Positions 8,444-15,904 of a stretch of 64,000 bases of DNA are shown here, one piece after another. The notes under the pieces were generated by a model that did no database searches, was not told the DNA's origin, and saw only the letters and a list, made by a program, of their open reading frames with translations. Location: assembly GCA_017938145.1 (NCBI GenBank), contig JAGBCB010000034.1, positions 41,162 to 105,161 on the forward strand. The letters are read 5' to 3'. Position numbers and translations under genes: made by a program. The DNA comes from Lachnospiraceae bacterium (GTDB lineage: Bacteria; Bacillota; Clostridia; Lachnospirales; Lachnospiraceae). Every line of letters begins with the position of its first letter. Position 1 is the stretch's first letter.

Positions 8444-9571
8444 CTAGTATATCTTCCCGGTTTCGCCGGTTTCCAAATCATAATACCAAAGCTCATACAG
8501 CCAGTCTCCGCCGGCACTGTCCAATATCCAATACAGCATATTTGGTGTCAGAAATTTATTTCGTGCATACAATTTTGATTCCATACAAAACAATTCTGTT
8601 TTTTCAGCACCGTCAAATCGATACATTATTTTTTTCTCATCCATTCCGGCACAGGCATATAAATAAATTCCGTCACTGACACAATTATCATCATGAAAAT
8701 TTAGTTCGGTTTCTGTGTCTCTTTCCAAATCCCAAATCTTTTGTCTGCCGGAGCCAAAACAAATCCACTTTCCGGCAAGTAACGGTTCTCTGATTCCTTT
8801 TTCGATATAACACGGTATGTTTTTTGTTTCCTCAAAGGTGAGCAGATGTCCCTCCATCATAAATGCATAGTCATCCTTGTTGTAAGCATTTCCCAGCCAA
8901 AGTCCGTTTTCTGCCACCTGCAGACAATGCAGCATCAGCTCCTGTTTATGTAACAATGTTGGATTACCTCCATCCGGTTCTGCTACATAAAATCCGTCAA
9001 ACCCGTTAATATAAAGCTTTTCCTGCCAGATAAGAAATGCTTCGCAGGACTGCCCCCACACTATTTCTGCCTCATGAGTTTCCAAGTGGATACGTTTTAT
9101 GTAGTTATCCCCGGTGCTTAAGTAATATAGCCACTCACCTGCAATTTGCAGGTTTTTTCCACTGTCTGAGGTTAGCTGCCACCGGTTTTTTCCGTATCGG
9201 TCAGCAACAAAAATTCCACCGATATTTCTGTCTGCAAAATAAATGGTACCAGCCCCATCATAGGTCAGATAACCGAAATTATGGAGCACATTGGAATTCA
9301 GCAAAGAAGCTTCTTTTCCCGCATACAGCGAAAGCTCTGCCAGTTCCATCTGTTCACCTGATTCCATTGCTTCTATAATCTGCGCCCGCTTAGTTAAAAT
9401 CCTGTCTTCCTTTTCAGGGTCTCCCTGCCCTGTAGCAGATGTCCATTGCTCCGGTATCGGAGTTGCCGTAACACACTCTTTGGGACTGTTTTCCTGCTCC
9501 TTTCCTTCCCCGCAGCCACCGAGTAAGCCTAAGAAAGCGAACAGTATAATTACAGTTGTAATTCTTTTCAT
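8444..9571 (-). CDS. Propeller-like (DUF5050-type) lipoprotein, paralogue 3
   Basis: The protein has 375 residues with a lipobox at LGGC (Cys20). It is the most diverged of the three paralogues and has the shortest spacer, with almost no Thr/Pro repeat. The shared core is still obvious at about residues 95-130 (NFGYLTYDGAGTIYFAD, then GIFVADRYGKNRWQL), and the C-terminus is YYDLETGETGKIY. It follows the anti-sigma gene by 19 bases, so it is very likely on the same transcript. As with its copies, the blade-like repeats suggest a propeller fold exposed outside the membrane. Whether the three bind different ligands or act together cannot be seen. Confidence 0.78.
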   Translation of the reverse strand: MKRITTVIILFAFLGLLGGCGEGKEQENSPKECVTATPIPEQWTSATGQGDPEKEDRILTKRAQIIEAMESGEQMELAELSLYAGKEASLLNSNVLHNFGYLTYDGAGTIYFADRNIGGIFVADRYGKNRWQLTSDSGKNLQIAGEWLYYLSTGDNYIKRIHLETHEAEIVWGQSCEAFLIWQEKLYINGFDGFYVAEPDGGNPTLLHKQELMLHCLQVAENGLWLGNAYNKDDYAFMMEGHLLTFEETKNIPCYIEKGIREPLLAGKWICFGSGRQKIWDLERDTETELNFHDDNCVSDGIYLYACAGMDEKKIMYRFDGAEKTELFCMESKLYARNKFLTPNMLYWILDSAGGDWLYELWYYDLETGETGKIY

Positions 9572-9590
9572 TTGTTTCCTCCAAACTCTT

Positions 9591-10955
9591 CTACTGACTG
9601 ATATGGTAACCTTCTTCCATGGTTCCTGTCAGGGTATAGCGGTATGTGTATCCAAACTGCGCCGGAAGATTTACATGCTCTACGCATTCTCTGTAGCGTC
9701 CATCCTTATCCCGGATGCCAATACGGAACATCAAATCTTTCGATTCGGACCAGTTGCCGTCAAAATCCTCCGGTAAAAATTCAAACCCGAAAACCTCTCC
9801 CTTGTCCAGTTTGCTTCCATTGGCATTGGATACCACCTGATTGCTGTACAATTCACCATTCATGTAGCAATACAGCGATATCATAGAAAGCTCATCCTCC
9901 GTCAGGTTCGCCAGCTCAATACCTATTTTCTTTGTTGGAATCCACTGGCTGTAGTCCATGACATAAGCAGTATCAATTAACTCCGCCTTTTCCATAAGCA
10001 GCTGAAGCTTTCTTACATTCTTTCCTACCGCCTTAATGTCTTCTCCGGCAAACGAACTTGCCATATCCGTTGTGATGGTCCGATATGCCGGATATCCTCC
10101 CCAGCTGTATTCGTAGGTTACTTCTCCAAGATTGTCGATGACTGCCATCAATACATAGGCATAGCCATCCATCGCATCTATTTTTTCAATAACACCATCA
10201 TAAGAATCCCCACTGACCTTCCAATCCAGTAAAAACTTCCAGCCGTAAGGCTCTGCTGTGGTTTGAAGTTCATTGGTAAAGCTTCCAAGGGTTGTACTCA
10301 TATTTAAAGCATTTGCGGTTTTATTATTTGCCGGCATATCACCCACATACAAATGGGCTGTCTGATAAACCGCAGAAGTAATGGCAGAAATATTTTTTCC
10401 GTCTGCCCAGAGAATCCGGTCTCCCAAGCGAACCTCCATAATAGGCGCATCCGCAATATAGGTTTGTTCCATACTGTTTTCATAAAAAGGGTTTGCTCTC
10501 ACGCTTTTAAAGGAAATGGTGACAATGCCGCCCTCTTCTTCTTTAAATTCCACATCGGAAATGCGGTAGCGGCTGTCCATCAGGGCACCGTTGACCATAA
10601 GCACATTGCCCTTGACATCCAACTGACAGGCCACATATTCACCGGAAATGGCGGTTCCCAAAAAGGAGCTGCTGATTATTACTACCAGTAACAGCATAGC
10701 CAAGGCTGCCACAACAGCCACGATTATCTTTTTCCGGTTGCTTTTTCTTGCTTTCTTTAAAAAATCGATTTCTTCTTTTTCTTTTGCATCTTCCACAGGC
10801 TCCGCCTCCGGGTCTTTCATGAAAGAAAGTACCTTACGGCAGTTTTCGCATTCTTTTAGATGTTCTTCTATCATATGATTGGTGACTTCATTTGTCAGTT
10901 CATCAATGTAAGACGGGAACAAATCCCGTACCACTTCACAAGGCAATTTAATCAT
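9591..10955 (-). CDS. Anti-sigma factor with zinc-binding N-terminus and large external domain
   Basis: The protein has 454 residues. The N-terminus carries Cys6 and the His32-x3-Cys36-x2-Cys39 pattern of zinc-binding anti-sigma domains, which hold the partner sigma factor inactive. A single membrane segment (about 76-98) separates this cytoplasmic part from an external domain of roughly 350 residues, a DUF4179-like layout. The gene overlaps the ECF sigma gene by 8 bases and takes its ribosome site (GGAG) from inside it, so the pair is translated together as is typical for sigma/anti-sigma couples. The large outer domain would be the sensor; the signal is unknown. The role rests on the motif and gene pairing, both strong. 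Confidence 0.88.
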   Translation of the reverse strand: MIKLPCEVVRDLFPSYIDELTNEVTNHMIEEHLKECENCRKVLSFMKDPEAEPVEDAKEKEEIDFLKKARKSNRKKIIVAVVAALAMLLLVVIISSSFLGTAISGEYVACQLDVKGNVLMVNGALMDSRYRISDVEFKEEEGGIVTISFKSVRANPFYENSMEQTYIADAPIMEVRLGDRILWADGKNISAITSAVYQTAHLYVGDMPANNKTANALNMSTTLGSFTNELQTTAEPYGWKFLLDWKVSGDSYDGVIEKIDAMDGYAYVLMAVIDNLGEVTYEYSWGGYPAYRTITTDMASSFAGEDIKAVGKNVRKLQLLMEKAELIDTAYVMDYSQWIPTKKIGIELANLTEDELSMISLYCYMNGELYSNQVVSNANGSKLDKGEVFGFEFLPEDFDGNWSESKDLMFRIGIRDKDGRYRECVEHVNLPAQFGYTYRYTLTGTMEEGYHISQ

Positions 10956-11439
10956 CTTGCTCCACCATTCCTTTCTTCAGCTTCTCTTTTCCTCGATAAA
11001 AGGTAACCCGGGCCCAGTTTTCCGACTTTCCCATAATTTCACCGATTTCCTTAAAGGAAAGATTGCCGAATATTCGTTGATACATAACCTCTCTGTACGG
11101 CTCCGGACAGGAGTGTAACTGTTTCATTAAATCCACCCTGGCAAGGGTATCCATTGCATTCTGTTCTGCCGATTCCACCGAAAATTCGGCCTGCTCCAGT
11201 TCTTCCAACGTCTTCATTTCCGGATGCTTCCGCCGATAACTTAGAAGCTGGTTCTTTGCAATGGCACACAGCCAGGTTGAAATTTTACAGCTTTCATCAA
11301 AGCGGTCAATGCTCTTTAACGCCTGATAAAAGGTTTCCTGGGTGAGTTCTTCCGCCAGGTCTTCGTCATGGGTTTTACTTAGCAGATATTTAAATACCGT
11401 CCGGGCATATTCCTGATAGATTTCCTCCATGGGCTGCAT
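10948..11439 (-). CDS. ECF-type RNA polymerase sigma factor
   Basis: This 163-residue protein has the two usual ECF domains. The region 2 segment holds DEDLAEELTQETFYQAL and STWLCAIAKNQLLSYRR (residues about 25-72). The region 4 helix-turn-helix holds FGNLSFKEIGEIMGKSENW (about 128-146). It would direct RNA polymerase to a small set of promoters when its membrane anti-sigma partner releases it. The ATG at 11439 has AGGAGG 8 bases upstream. It is the first gene of the probable operon reaching 1414, so it probably controls that operon. Upstream lies a repeated octamer (TAACGAAT on the minus strand at 11467 and 11491), a possible part of its own promoter. Confidence 0.92.
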   Translation of the reverse strand: MQPMEEIYQEYARTVFKYLLSKTHDEDLAEELTQETFYQALKSIDRFDESCKISTWLCAIAKNQLLSYRRKHPEMKTLEELEQAEFSVESAEQNAMDTLARVDLMKQLHSCPEPYREVMYQRIFGNLSFKEIGEIMGKSENWARVTFYRGKEKLKKGMVEQDD

Positions 11440-11508
11440 CAGACCGCCTCCTTTCTTGCTGTTCTAATTCGTTAATGCTAAATTTTCAGGATTCGTTACA
11501 AAAAATTC

Positions 11509-11541
11509 AAAAAAAATTGCCGCACAACTTTGTACGGCAAT
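11509..11541 (-). terminator. Rho-independent terminator of efp
   Basis: Minus-strand stem TTGCCGTACAA/TTGTGCGGCAA, with a very short loop and one G:T pair, runs directly into eight Ts. It lies 32 bases after the efp stop. Confidence 0.9.
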
Positions 11542-11572
11542 TTTATATTTACTGTAATTCAGTTTTTGAGCA

Positions 11573-12130
11573 TTATACTCTCTTCATGTATTCACCAGTT
11601 CTGGTGTCAATCTGAATTCTGTCGCCCTGCTCTACGAATAATGGAACGTATACAGTTGCGCCTGTTTCAACTACAGCCGGTTTGGAAGCACCTGTTGCTG
11701 TGTCGCCCTTGAAACCTGGTTCTGTGTCTGTGATTTCAAGTTCTACAAAGAGAGGTGGTTCAATAGCGAATACCTGACCTGCGTGGGAAAGCATCTTAAC
11801 CATTTCGTTTTCCTTAACGAACTTTAAGGAATCACCAATCTGGTCTTCGGTCATAGCAATCTGGTCATATGTTTCAACGTTCATGAAGTGGAACATTTCG
11901 CCATCGCTGTATAAGTACTGCATGTCAGATCTTTCGATGTGAGCAGCCGGGAATTTTTCGGTTGGACGGAAAGTCTTTTCAATAATACCGCCGTTCTTGA
12001 TGTTCTTTAATCTGGTTCTTACGAAAGCAGCGCCCTTACCTGGCTTAACGTGCTGGAATTCGATAACCTGTACTACGTTACCTTCAATTTCAAGTGTGAG
12101 ACCATTTCTAAAATCGCCTGCAGAAATCAT
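11573..12130 (-). CDS. efp: Elongation factor P
   Basis: EF-P binds ribosomes stalled at proline stretches and helps peptide-bond formation. The 185-residue protein starts [10 protein letters not shown] and contains the [12 protein letters not shown] loop whose Lys32 is the usual modification site. The whole length matches the family (three beta domains). I chose the ATG at 12130 because it has a perfect AAGGAGG site 8 bases upstream and matches known EF-P starts. An in-frame ATG at 12154 would add 8 unrelated residues. It has its own promoter (12186-12214) and terminator (11509-11541), so it can be expressed apart from the preceding pepP-aro genes. EF-P may matter here because several neighbours carry Thr/Pro-rich linkers. 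Confidence 0.97.
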   Translation of the reverse strand: MISAGDFRNGLTLEIEGNVVQVIEFQHVKPGKGAAFVRTRLKNIKNGGIIEKTFRPTEKFPAAHIERSDMQYLYSDGEMFHFMNVETYDQIAMTEDQIGDSLKFVKENEMVKMLSHAGQVFAIEPPLFVELEITDTEPGFKGDTATGASKPAVVETGATVYVPLFVEQGDRIQIDTRTGEYMKRV

Positions 12131-12185
12131 GTATAAATCCTCCTTAAAATGCATATAAATGCTGTGTGCATAATAAACTTATCAT

Positions 12186-12214
12186 AGTATAACCTAAAAC
12201 AGGAAATTTTTCAA
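12186..12214 (-). promoter_or_regulatory. Sigma-A promoter of efp
   Basis: On the minus strand, TTGAAA (12209-12214), a 17-base spacer and TATACT (12186-12191) form a near-consensus promoter in the gap between the aminopeptidase gene and efp. Confidence 0.8.
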
Positions 12215-12222
12215 CATATTTT

Positions 12223-13296
12223 TTATAATTCTATCAATTCTTTCTTAGAATATGTCAAATTCTCGTATCCGTTCTCAGTCATAACCACCATATCTTCGAT
12301 TCTGACGCCGCCAAAGTCCGGAATATAAATGCCCGGCTCCACGGTCATAATCATGCCTGCTTCAACAATATCCTCTTCTATCATGGAGAACCTTGGATTT
12401 TCGTGAATTTCCAAACCAACGCTGTGACCGAGGCCGTGGCCGAAGTAACCTTCATAGCCTGCGCCGTAAATGACATCTCTGGCAACCTTATCATATGCCT
12501 TGCCAGGCATTCCCGGCTTTAACATATCAAGCACCGCCAGCTGTGCCTTCAACACGGTATTATAAATTTCCTTCTGCTTCTCATTTGCCTTGCCAACCAC
12601 AACGGTTCTGGTCATATCGGAGCAATAACCGTTATACATGCAGCCAAAGTCCATGGTGACAAAATCACCGGATTCAATCTTTTTGTGACCCGGCTCCGCA
12701 TGAGGCTTGGACGAATTAACCCCGGACGCCACAATAGACTCAAAGCTTAACTTGTCCGCACCGTTCATCTTCATGATGTACTCTAACTTTGCAGCGACTT
12801 CCAGCTCTGTTACACCCGGCTTTAACTCCTTTAAAATTTCCTCAAAGGCAATGTCACCGATGTGCTCTGCCTGACGGTGAAGCGCAATTTCTTCAGCAGT
12901 CTTAATTCGACGGAGGTCTGCCAGCTCTCCGCCCAGAGGAACCAGCTCTTTTACCGCAAGACGCGCCTTTAATCCTTCATATGTGCTGTAACGCACCTGA
13001 TTTGCTTCAAAACCTAAGGTTTCAATGTTTTCTGCGGTAAGCACATGATTCAGCACCTTGCAGTAATCTCTTGCCGCATCCACTTCCACCACGGCATAAT
13101 CCGGTGCCTGGGCAGTTGCCGCAATGGTGTAGCGGGAATCGGTAAACAACGTTTTTGAGTTCTTTGTAATTAAAAGATAACCGGTAGCTCCGGTAAATCC
13201 GGAAAGATAGCGCATGTTATAACCGTCGGAAACCAGTACCGCGTCCAACTTTTTTTCTGTTAATAGCTTTTGCAGCTTTTCATATCTGATTTGCAT
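12223..13296 (-). CDS. pepP: M24B Xaa-Pro aminopeptidase
   Basis: This 357-residue cytoplasmic metallopeptidase would remove an N-terminal residue ahead of proline. The N-terminal creatinase-like domain (about 1-130) and the pita-bread catalytic domain are complete. The metal ligands are visible: Asp in MDFGCMYNGYCSDMTRT, His in FGHGLGHSVGLEIHE, Glu in VEPGIYI and Glu in GVRIEDMV. Its place between aroQ and efp is a common Firmicutes arrangement. The gap to aroQ is 19 bases, so it is in the yqeG-aroK-aroQ transcript. The symbol follows the family; the closest relatives may be named ypdF or papA, and substrate range is not shown by sequence. Confidence 0.92.
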   Translation of the reverse strand: MQIRYEKLQKLLTEKKLDAVLVSDGYNMRYLSGFTGATGYLLITKNSKTLFTDSRYTIAATAQAPDYAVVEVDAARDYCKVLNHVLTAENIETLGFEANQVRYSTYEGLKARLAVKELVPLGGELADLRRIKTAEEIALHRQAEHIGDIAFEEILKELKPGVTELEVAAKLEYIMKMNGADKLSFESIVASGVNSSKPHAEPGHKKIESGDFVTMDFGCMYNGYCSDMTRTVVVGKANEKQKEIYNTVLKAQLAVLDMLKPGMPGKAYDKVARDVIYGAGYEGYFGHGLGHSVGLEIHENPRFSMIEEDIVEAGMIMTVEPGIYIPDFGGVRIEDMVVMTENGYENLTYSKKELIEL

Positions 13297-13315
13297 GAAA
13301 ATAATCCTGCCTTTC

Positions 13316-13750
13316 TTACTTACATAATTCCTTCATGGCGTCCATGGCAAGGAAGTATCCGTTTAAACCAAGACCCAGGATTTCACCGGTACACACCGGA
13401 GTAATCACGGACTTGTGACGGAATTCTTCTCTCTTATACACGTTGGAAATATGCACTTCAATCTTTGGCACCTCGATGGAAGCCAGCGCATCCCGGATGG
13501 CAATACTGTAATGGGCATAAGCACCCGGATTGATGATAATGCCGTCGGTTTTATCAAAATATGCCTTCTGGATGCGGTCGATGATAGCGCCTTCGCCGTT
13601 ATTCTGGAAACACTCTAACTCAATACCGTCCTGCTTTGCCTTTTCCTGAAGGCGTTCTACTAACCCTTCATAAGACTCGCTGCCGTAAATTCCTTTTTCC
13701 CTGATTCCAAGGAAATTTAAATTTGGTCCGTTAATTACTAATAATTTCAT
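13316..13750 (-). CDS. aroQ: Type II 3-dehydroquinate dehydratase
   Basis: This enzyme catalyses the third step of the shikimate pathway, dehydroquinate to dehydroshikimate. The 144-residue length is right for the dodecameric type II family. The signature residues are present: NGPNLNFLGIREKGIYG at the N-terminus (catalytic Tyr), INPGAYAHYSIAIRDAL in the middle and VHISNVYKREEFRHKS for the substrate loop. The gene lies 30 bases after aroK, so two shikimate steps are co-transcribed. The rest of the shikimate pathway is not in this window apart from tyrA at 26652, which is not linked. Confidence 0.97.
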   Translation of the reverse strand: MKLLVINGPNLNFLGIREKGIYGSESYEGLVERLQEKAKQDGIELECFQNNGEGAIIDRIQKAYFDKTDGIIINPGAYAHYSIAIRDALASIEVPKIEVHISNVYKREEFRHKSVITPVCTGEILGLGLNGYFLAMDAMKELCK

Positions 13751-13780
13751 GGCAATCCTCCTGTTTATATTTTCAAAAAC

Positions 13781-14302
13781 TTATTTCAGTAATTTTTCAA
13801 TCTGACAAATGATTTCATAAAAGGACATGTTGTCAGTCTGCAGTACTAAATCTGCGGTAGCCTCATATACCGGACCGCGGATGGCCAGCATAGTTTCAAT
13901 TTTTTCCCGCAGGTCACCGTTTTTTAATAATGGTCTGGCAGTATCTCCGGATAAACGCTTCATCAAGGTGTCGGTCTCGGCTTTTAAATAAATAACTGTT
14001 CCCAGTTCCTTTAAAAGCTCTGCATTGCCTTCCTTCATGGGAAGTCCGCCGCCGGTGGCAATAATATTGCCCTTTGGTTCCGCAATCAATTTACGGATGG
14101 TCTCGGTTTCTTTTTCCCTGAAATACTGCTCTCCCTTTTCTTCAAAGAGCTTGGAAATGGTCACGCCCTCTTCTTTTTCTATTAAGGCATCCGTATCCAG
14201 AAAGTTGTATTCCACCGCTTTTGCAGCCTTACGGCCAACCGTACTTTTTCCGCTGCCCATATATCCGATTAGTATAATATTTCTGTTTTTATCTGGTTTC
14301 AT
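13781..14302 (-). CDS. aroK: Shikimate kinase
   Basis: This 173-residue P-loop kinase phosphorylates shikimate at the 3-OH using ATP. The Walker A loop is at residues 14-21 (GSGKSTVG), the DTD shikimate-binding motif follows (FLDTDALIE), then the GGG loop (ATGGGLPM) and the lid Arg segment (GDTARPLL). All family motifs are intact. The first 14 bases overlap the end of the yqeG-like gene. With aroQ downstream it forms a small shikimate unit. Confidence 0.96.
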   Translation of the reverse strand: MKPDKNRNIILIGYMGSGKSTVGRKAAKAVEYNFLDTDALIEKEEGVTISKLFEEKGEQYFREKETETIRKLIAEPKGNIIATGGGLPMKEGNAELLKELGTVIYLKAETDTLMKRLSGDTARPLLKNGDLREKIETMLAIRGPVYEATADLVLQTDNMSFYEIICQIEKLLK

Positions 14303-14801
14303 TCTTTTGTTTCTCTTTCCGGTAAAAATAAAGGATTGGCTTTTCCAAATAGCGTTTTAACACAATCTGGATTTCTTCGTGAAGGTCGATTGGCTCCACC
14401 AGCCAGGACTCAATGCCGGTGCGCTTGGCACCCCATACATCCGTAAAGAGCTGGTCGCCCACAAATACGGTAGTTTCCTTTGTGGAACCCATTTTTTCCA
14501 TGGCCCGCTCGTAGCCTCCCCGGCCCGGTTTCCCAGCCTTATAAATATAATCCACTCGGATTTTTTCGTTAAACATTTTCACCCGTTCTTCTTTATTGTT
14601 GGAAAGAAGACACACACGGAATCCGATGTTTTTTAAACGTTCCATCAAAGCGATGGCCCGTTCTGTTGCCGGCTTTCCATGCTCCGTTAAAGTGTTATCG
14701 ATATCAAAAATCAAAGCCCGGATGCCACGCTCATACAGCTCCTCGTAGGGAATATCATAAGCAGAAACACTGGTTTGGTCCGGATAAAAGGTCTTTAACA
14801 T
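14289..14801 (-). CDS. yqeG: YqeG-type HAD phosphatase
   Basis: This 170-residue protein of the HAD IIIA subfamily has the catalytic DxD motif at IFDIDNTLTEHG (about residues 33-44), a Ser/Asn motif II in CLLSNNKEERV, Lys in YIYKAGKPGRGG and the acidic motif VGDQLFTDVWGAKR. It matches the YqeG family, which often sits near yqeH, aro or ribosome-assembly genes in Firmicutes. The physiological substrate is not established. It is first in the yqeG-aroK-aroQ-pepP group and has a clear promoter at 14839-14867. Confidence 0.93.
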   Translation of the reverse strand: MLKTFYPDQTSVSAYDIPYEELYERGIRALIFDIDNTLTEHGKPATERAIALMERLKNIGFRVCLLSNNKEERVKMFNEKIRVDYIYKAGKPGRGGYERAMEKMGSTKETTVFVGDQLFTDVWGAKRTGIESWLVEPIDLHEEIQIVLKRYLEKPILYFYRKEKQKNETR

Positions 14802-14838
14802 AGTAGTCTCCTGTTGAATTTATTCTTACAACACAGTA

Positions 14839-14867
14839 ATTCTAACACAATCTTTTTCCTCATTCAA
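14839..14867 (-). promoter_or_regulatory. Sigma-A promoter of the yqeG-aroK-aroQ-pepP group
   Basis: On the minus strand, TTGAAT (14862-14867) and TAGAAT (14839-14844) are spaced by 17 bases, about 38 bases before the yqeG start. Confidence 0.7.
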
Positions 14868-14909
14868 CCTCTGGTTTTTCATTTGTTAAAACATAAACAA
14901 TTTTTCCTC

Positions 14910-14938
14910 TTGTCTAAATTGAAAAATACTGTTATAAT
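14910..14938 (+). promoter_or_regulatory. Sigma-A promoter of the short-chain dehydrogenase
   Basis: TTGTCT (14910-14915), a 17-base spacer and perfect TATAAT (14933-14938). Start would be near 14945, with a short leader to the ATG at 14980. Confidence 0.8.
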
Positions 14939-14979
14939 GCCTATGTAAACACTTACATAAGGAAACAAGGAGGATTACC

Positions 14980-15780
14980 ATGGATTACTTAAAACAGTTT
15001 TCCCTCGAAGGAAAAATCGCTTTAGTTACCGGTGCTTCTTACGGTATCGGTTTTGCAATCGCCAGTGCTTATGCTAAGGCCGGCGCTACCATTGTATTCA
15101 ACGACATCAAGCAGGAGCTGGTTGACAAGGGCTTAGCAGCTTATGAAGAGCTTGGCATCAAGGCTCACGGTTACGTTTGTGACGTTACCAACGAAGAACA
15201 GGTTGCTGCATTAATTGCTCAGATTGAAAAAGAAGTTGGCGTTATCGACATCCTCGTTAACAATGCCGGCATCATCAAGAGAATTCCAATGTGCGAAATG
15301 ACCGCTGCTGAATTCAGACAGGTTATCGACGTTGACTTAAATGCTCCTTTCATCATGGCAAAGGCAGTTCTTCCTAGCATGATTAAGAAGGGCCACGGTA
15401 AGATTATTAACATCTGTTCCATGATGAGTGAACTTGGCCGCGAAACCGTTTCCGCATACGCTGCGGCTAAGGGTGGCTTAAAGATGCTCACCAAGAATAT
15501 CTGCTCCGAGTACGGTAAGTACAACATCCAGTGTAACGGTATCGGACCTGGTTACATTGCAACTCCTCAGACTGCTCCTCTCCGTGAGATTCAGCCTGAC
15601 GGTTCCAGACATCCGTTTGACCAGTTCATTATCGCTAAGACTCCTCAGGAACGTTGGGGCGAAGCTGATGACCTTGCAGGTCCTGCAGTATTCCTTGCTT
15701 CCGATGCTTCCAACTTCGTAAACGGCCATATCCTTTACGTAGACGGCGGTATTTTGGCTTATATCGGTAAGCAGCCGTAA
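14980..15780 (+). CDS. Short-chain dehydrogenase, gluconate 5-dehydrogenase / KduD-like
   Basis: This 266-residue SDR enzyme has the NAD(P)-binding TGASYGIG motif (residues about 18-25), the NNAG motif, catalytic Ser in NICSMMSE and the YAAAKGG active site. It resembles gluconate 5-dehydrogenase and KduD, which interconvert keto-sugar acids, but SDR substrates are hard to call from sequence. Nearby genes give no pathway support: no uronate or gluconate genes flank it. It is transcribed alone from its own promoter, with an AGGAGG site 7 bases upstream of the ATG and a strong terminator. Its codons are strikingly uniform (GGT, AAG, ATC, TAC preferred), a sign of high expression. Confidence 0.88.
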   Translation: MDYLKQFSLEGKIALVTGASYGIGFAIASAYAKAGATIVFNDIKQELVDKGLAAYEELGIKAHGYVCDVTNEEQVAALIAQIEKEVGVIDILVNNAGIIKRIPMCEMTAAEFRQVIDVDLNAPFIMAKAVLPSMIKKGHGKIINICSMMSELGRETVSAYAAAKGGLKMLTKNICSEYGKYNIQCNGIGPGYIATPQTAPLREIQPDGSRHPFDQFIIAKTPQERWGEADDLAGPAVFLASDASNFVNGHILYVDGGILAYIGKQP

Positions 15781-15790
15781 GTAAAAAATA

Positions 15791-15850
15791 ATAATCCGGC
15801 GCTTGTTCCCTTTTAATGGTAAGGAACAGCGCCGGATTTTATTTTTTATG
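15791..15850 (+). terminator. Strong terminator, probably used from both sides
   Basis: Stem AATCCGGCGC-TGTTCC paired with GGAACA-GCGCCGGATT (one bulged base), followed by TTTTATTTTTT on the plus strand. The other side also carries A-rich sequence that reads as T-rich on the minus strand. It separates the dehydrogenase from the convergent pmbA-type gene. Confidence 0.88.
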
Positions 15851-15904
15851 TACGAAAAGGCTTCTTGATTAATTCTTCATATGCAATAGGTTTTCGGATA
15901 AAGA

